NCBI GenBank assembly: GCA_029990175.1
Contig: JARKIP010000099.1
Location: 744,001-808,000, forward strand
From: Petunia secreta
Lineage: Eukaryota; Streptophyta; Magnoliopsida; Solanales; Solanaceae
Direction of reading: 5' to 3'
Length of the DNA: 64,000 nt
The notes below the pieces were generated by a model. The model searched no databases. It was not told where the DNA came from and saw only the letters and a program-made list of their open reading frames with translations. This document shows positions 60,077 to 64,000 of this stretch, piece by piece (within the stretch, counting starts at the first letter, position 1; the number at the start of each line of letters is the position of its first letter). Both the position numbers and the translations under genes were made by a program.

Positions 60077-61147
60077 CTATAACTGACACATGTCTTCATT
60101 ATGTTCTCCATAATCATGCTCAACAAATTCAGGTGGAGTCTCAAATCCATCCCTAGCCTTTGCACGACCATGAGCCCAAAGATGACAACCAAACCACGTC
60201 CTGTAATGATGAATTTGATTTGGTTTAACATCTTCAACATTTTTACCTCTGGTCAGTAGATCAACATACCATATTGCAAAAGCGCCACAACTAGTCCTAA
60301 AAAAATGAGGCACCAAAACAAAGAGTAAGACATATAAGTAGGCAGGGGGTTATAAGTTCAGTCAATTATATCTAATTTGCACTAAAAAATGCACAAAAAT
60401 GACAAGACTTACTGATTTAGTTGAGTCACTGGGTTTTATAGGCTGCTTTGAACTTATCGTTTTTAAAAGAATCATGTAGGTCCCCAAAGTTGACATACTT
60501 GAAAAGATGTGGGAGCACAACAGCATAACTCCTGATGTGGTCGAATTTGTCTGCTGGTGGCCTCTTTGTTTTGACCATTGAATCATATACACATATTTTC
60601 TTATTGTGCATATCAAAGACTGCAAAAAAGTAATGTGTCACCGTTTGACCAGGTGCTGCTTGCAATCGGCATGGAAGATAGAGTTTATCAACTCCACTCC
60701 ATGGAATTGAACACCTCCGTTCCATGCCATGAAGGTAATTGCAGATAAACTGTCCAAAACCTTCAAGCCAGATTTCATTACCTGGTCTTTTACTTTTGTC
60801 TTTGAATTCTGACTTATAAATAGAGCACATATAACTATCAAAATCGATATCAGTAATTAACTGCGTATGTGGAAACCGGAACAAATGGTAGCATGCCCTC
60901 TTTCTAAGATAATACATAGCAACATCGATGTGCTGCAAGAAAAACAAGGAACATGTTTAGTCAATACACAGAAAACTAATAAGAAACACAGATAAACCAA
61001 AGAACAAAATATACACTAACATTATCAGTCATAGGGTAGGCAACATCTACAAACTCCAAAAACCACTGCTTGTCTGGCTTGATTGTTTCCAACTGATATA
61101 GATTACTATTGTAATCATTATCGCGTATATAACAAGCACGGTTGTTC
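60077..61147 (-). CDS. Ulp1-like (C48) cysteine protease, C-terminal exons, MULE cargo
   Basis: Exons 61147-61021, 60932-60430 and 60296-60077 (stop TAG) join in frame; donors are GTTAGT and GTGACT. Together they give 282 residues. The segments fit the Ulp1/SENP peptidase fold: the substrate cleft begins near WFLEFVDVAYPMTDNHIDVAMYYL, the likely catalytic His is in TVTHYFFAVFDMHNKK, the Asp in ICVYDSM (the usual YDS), and the Cys in TSCGAFAIWYVDLL (the usual DCG, here SCG). C48 enzymes remove SUMO or similar modifiers. This branch is typical of transposon-borne relatives. The N-terminal exons should lie above 61147 and are not seen before the Ty3/gypsy junction at about 61490, so the gene is 5'-truncated or its upstream exons lie beyond the insertion. 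Inside the window the three exons show no stop. Confidence 0.85.
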
Positions 61148-61494
61148 CTAATTAAAAAGATACAAAATACAAAACACATGTTACTTTTTCATAAGGAATG
61201 AACTTAAGAATATCATAGGCAATGAAGCTCAATCGTATAGGGACAGAACTTTCCACATCCTTGTGGACAAAAAGTCCATGGCCTTTTAATTGAAGTTCAA
61301 TTCTTATAGATAGAACTTAGTCCATATGCACAGAACTTCAATCCATAGGGGCAAAACTCATAGGATAAGAAGTTCAGTCCATAAGGGATTGAACTATAGG
61401 TTTCCAAATTCATCCACTATGCACTGAACCTAAAAAACTACAGACAAGAAATCATAAAAAAAATACAAATAGACTTACTGTTCAAGTTCAGTGT
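61148..61494. other. MULE spacer at the truncated end
   Basis: Motif copies (GAAGTTCAGTCCATAAGG, ATGCACAGAACTTCAATCC) continue to about 61435. The sequence type changes near 61490, where Ty3/gypsy LTR text begins. No exon recognised. Confidence 0.55.
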
Positions 61495-61903
61495 TATTTC
61501 TTTATTGTTTCTTATTATCTGTTCGGGCAGATACGGTTCCGAGTACCAGCGAGCCCCGTGGCCAGAGTTGAAGATTTTTCTATTGATCAGCGGTGAGCCA
61601 ACCATCCTCATTCTGTGGTGGCGCACCTTTCTATTATTTTATTCCTGTCATTTATTGTTTCAGACATTCGGGATATTTTATTCAGCATTTATCTTATAGA
61701 TGTTCATGGCTTAGTAGAGGACTAGACCTTTTGTTTGCACTATGGGATATTCTGCGTATTTCAGTAATAAAAGTCACAGCTTGAACTTTATTATATTATT
61801 TCTTTAATATTATTGAGGTTAATTGTTAATATAGCGAGTGGGTTCGCCCGATGGGGTTTGTTCGGGTGCCCTCACGACCATCCAGGATTTTTGGGTCGTG
61901 ACA
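61495..61903 (+). repeat. 3' part of a 5' LTR, Ty3/gypsy
   Basis: The end GGTCGTGACA is followed by the primer site TTGGTATCAGAGCCC (61905-61919). The upstream text (GGTTCGCCCGATGGGG, then CCTCACGACC) resembles the LTR end of element D, so the families are related. Only about 400 bases can be recognised. A full LTR of this kind can exceed 1 kb, so its 5' part is probably missing. Confidence 0.72.
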
Positions 61904-64000
61904 ATTGGTATCAGAGCCCAGGTCTAGTGTCCTGATAAGTCATGAACAGTGCCTAATAGAGTCTTGTTGATTGGTACGGAGACGTCTGTACTTCTCTACA
62001 AGGGGCTATATGGCATTTAGTGAAAAATTTTCCTTCATTCATTCTTCTGTTTCGGGCGTATAGATTTCAAGTCAAAGGCTAACTTATTCCACTGTCTAAT
62101 TCACAGATGGTTACTACTCGTGCTTCTTCATCACAACAAGGGGTGAATGCGCCAGACGCAGCAGCAGGAGTACAGGCACCTGAGGTAGTACCACTAGTGC
62201 AGGCTGCCCCGAGAGGTGGTGGTAGAGGTGGCGGCAGAGGCCGAGGTAAAGGACGTGGTAGGGGTGGTCGTGGAGCTCATACTCAGACAGCCACCAAGCC
62301 TAGGGCTAGGGCCACTCATGTTGTAGGGGAGGATGTTCAGGATGATGATCTAGTACCAGAGGATCCACCAGTTGATCCGCCAGTTGTACCAGATGCTCAG
62401 GGAGGTCCGATTCCTATTGATGGGGGATTTATAACCACCCCGGTTCTTCAGGACACTTTGGTACAGATATTGGGATTTCTTAAGGCTCAGTACCCTCAGG
62501 GTGTACCAGTTGATCCAACTACTTCCCGAGATCAGGCTAGGGTTGGTATCCAGACTCCGGTTACGCACACTCCAGAGACTCAGGCTGCTACAGGTCTTCA
62601 TGATCCAGATGTCTTTATAATTGGTGGGACGCCTCAGACCACAGGTCAGGGTATTGACACAGGTAGACTTCACCAGTTTAAGAGGTTGAAACCCCCTACT
62701 TTTTTTGGTACAGATGCTTCTGCAGATCCATTTGACTTTACTGAGAGTTGTGAGGAGATGCTATCTACCTTGGGTTTTCTTCAGGAACATTGAGCGGAAT
62801 ATACGGCATTTCAGCTCAGAGAGCATGCTAAGGCCTGGTGGAAATCTTTTATGGCAGGCAGGGAAGCTGGGTTACCCAAGCTCACTTGGAGAGAGTTCGT
62901 GCATAAGTTCGATGAGGTATTCTTGCCTATGACCTTGAAAGATGAGAAGCGCAGACAGTTCGAGAAGCTTCGCCAGGGAGACATGACAGTTACTCAGTAC
63001 TATATTCGTTTCACAGAGTTATCTCGATTTGGGGCTATATTGATTCCCACCAAGGCAGAACAGGTGAAGAGGTTCATTGAGGGTCTTTCCCCTCATTTGA
63101 AAGATCGTATGGCACGAGATGTGGGTTCTGGGATTTCGTTTGAGCAGGCAGTCGAGACAGCCAGGAGGATTGAGGGATACCGTATTCAGGATAGAGAAGA
63201 GCGGGACAGTAAGAAGTCCCGTGGTTCAGGTAATTATTCTGGAGCCTCATCTGGAGGCAAGGGTTCCTATGGTAGATCCTCAGATAGGCAAGTTTATTCT
63301 ACATTACAGGGATCTCAGGTCGCATCTATGACTCATCAGGGGCAAATTCAGTATGCTCCTCATTTACAGCAGGGTCATTTCCAGATGCCTTATCAGGCCC
63401 ATCCATATCGTCCTGGTATTAATTGTCATCATTGTAAGGAGATTGGACATTTCAAAAGGGATTGTCCTAGACTTTATCAGGCTATTAGTCACCCAGCTCC
63501 TCAGTCGCAGGCATTGACCCGTGCTCCTGGTATTTCTGCAGCTCCTTTGGCCTCTAGGGGTCATCCACAGTCAGGCAGAGGTCATGGACGGGGAGGTGGC
63601 AGTTATCCTGGTGGTGGTAATCCTAGTGGTGGTAATTCAGGCCGTGGTTCTTCAGGTGGTGGTCATTCAGGTCATGGTTATTCTAGCGGTGGTCACCCAG
63701 GCAGTGGTCATTCTGGTGGTGGTCGATCAGGCGGTGGATATTCAGGTGGTGTTCACCCTCAGGCTCAGACTAGAGATCAGATTTATGCTCTCCCAGCTAG
63801 GCAGGATGCGGTGGCATCCAATGCTGTGGTCACAGGTATGAATTCTATATGTGGTCGTGATGCTTATTCACTTATTAATCCGGGTTCCACTTATTCCTAT
63901 GTATCGCCATATTTTGATGCGGGTTTCAATGTTGATTATATGCTTATTAATGATCCCTTTTGTGTTTCAACACTGGTTGGAGAGTCTATTATGGTAGATC
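61904..64000 (+). mobile_element. Ty3/gypsy retrotransposon, 5' part, runs off the window
   Basis: LTR end at 61903, primer site at 61905, leader, then gag from 62107 running on into protease at the window end. Orientation plus. The element sits on, and probably deleted, one end of the MULE. Confidence 0.85.
62107..64000 (+). pseudogene. Gag-protease of the terminal Ty3/gypsy element, one nonsense codon
   Basis: The frame opens MVTTRASSSQQGVN and continues to the window end with a single TGA at 62791-62793, where relatives have Trp (HWAEYTAFQL-like text). It has an Arg/Gly-rich N-terminus (GGGRGGGRGRGKGRGRGG), a capsid core with FFGTDASADPFDFTESCEEM and LREHAKAWWKSF, WREFVHKFDEVFLP and KDEKRRQFEKLRQGDMTV. 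A zinc knuckle CHHCKEIGHFKRDCP (63424-63468) is followed by a long Gly/Ser/His-rich stretch (63540-63760), then protease. The protease loop reads LINPGSTYSYVS where the family has D-P-G-S, so the catalytic Asp is Asn. Two independent defects make this copy non-functional. Confidence 0.9.

Larger units (their letters stand above)
51330..61435. repeat. Dispersed degenerate motif of the MULE spacers
   Basis: The consensus is about GAACTTCAGTCCATGAGG, often followed by ATAGAAGTTCAGTC, in both orientations. Copies lie at 51330-52240 (intron 1), 54340-54600 (intron before the SWIM exon), 55420-55990, 56740-57100, 58125-58600, 59285-59910 and 61210-61430. None is seen in the coding exons. Copies next to each other often face each other. 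In parts they form higher-order units (about 230 bp in intron 1, about 150 bp at 58090-58600, about 185 bp at 59330-59880). Confidence 0.85.
51080..61490 (+). mobile_element. Mutator-like element with transposase, B3 and Ulp1 genes
   Basis: Grouped by content: a MURA-type transposase gene on the plus strand, two B3-type genes, a Ulp1-like protease gene and a proline-rich fragment. All are joined by spacers that carry the same dispersed motif (see repeat entry). The likely left end is near 51080 (GGGCAAAGGCCACTAAAACC), shortly before a TATA box, but no inverted partner is in view. The right end appears lost or displaced by the Ty3/gypsy element whose LTR is seen from about 61495. Plant MULEs with Ulp1-like genes (Kaonashi or KI-MULEs) are known. 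B3 cargo is not a standard part of them to my knowledge. Confidence 0.68.

Overview
This window is plant nuclear DNA: AT-rich, with intron-bearing genes and many nested transposable elements. The TS-type SINE with a TTG tail inside an intron, the second tRNA-type SINE, and the LTR-retrotransposon families point to Solanaceae (for example Nicotiana, Lycium or Solanum); the species cannot be fixed from the sequence alone.

Layout. 1-4721: 5' half of a Tat-lineage Ty3/gypsy element on the minus strand, with broken gag, protease and reverse transcriptase frames and a 1086 bp LTR. 5200-5567: probable copia-type LTR. 5636-7840: degenerate Ty3/gypsy gag split by a 1181 bp hAT element with an 8 bp target duplication. 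8065-8445: Mutator-like MITE. 10915-11133: SINE. 11319-12763: a three-exon gene for a 92-residue Trm112-like (preY/UPF0434) protein. 14277-18528 (minus): an apparently intact ten-exon A1 aspartic protease gene of 528 codons, with a TS-type SINE in intron 4. 20067-20929: MITE-like element holding a duplicated (AT)n(GT)n microsatellite. 21340-23275 (minus): truncated Ty3/gypsy element with integrase and LTR. 23280-23493 plus 50035-50110: two halves of one LINE 3' end.

The LINE is split by a four-level retrotransposon nest, 23494-50029. Element A (TSD TGTGG) contains Athila-like element B (26729-48000). B contains Ogre/Tat-like non-coding element C (29698-43915, TSD TGTTG/TGTAG). The right LTR of C contains Ty3/gypsy element D (39237-43092, TSD TATTA). 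The left LTR of D has a clean internal inversion between short inverted repeats. Elements A and B keep only gag/protease-type reading frames, C keeps none, and D keeps a pol scrap, so all four look non-autonomous.

51080 to about 61490 is a large Mutator-like element (MULE). It has a MURA-type transposase gene (pseudogenised), two B3-domain genes with acidic tails, a Ulp1-like (C48) cysteine protease and a proline-rich fragment. Its introns and spacers are filled with a dispersed motif of the type GAACTTCAGTCCAT. Its right end is replaced by a Ty3/gypsy element (LTR end 61903, gag from 62107) that runs off the window.

The two ordinary host genes are the Trm112-like protein (probable mitochondrial helper of methyltransferases) and the secreted, possibly membrane-anchored aspartic protease. 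Nothing suggests that they work together. The best candidate for something undescribed is the MULE: its cargo (Ulp1 plus two B3 genes) and its spacer repeat system.
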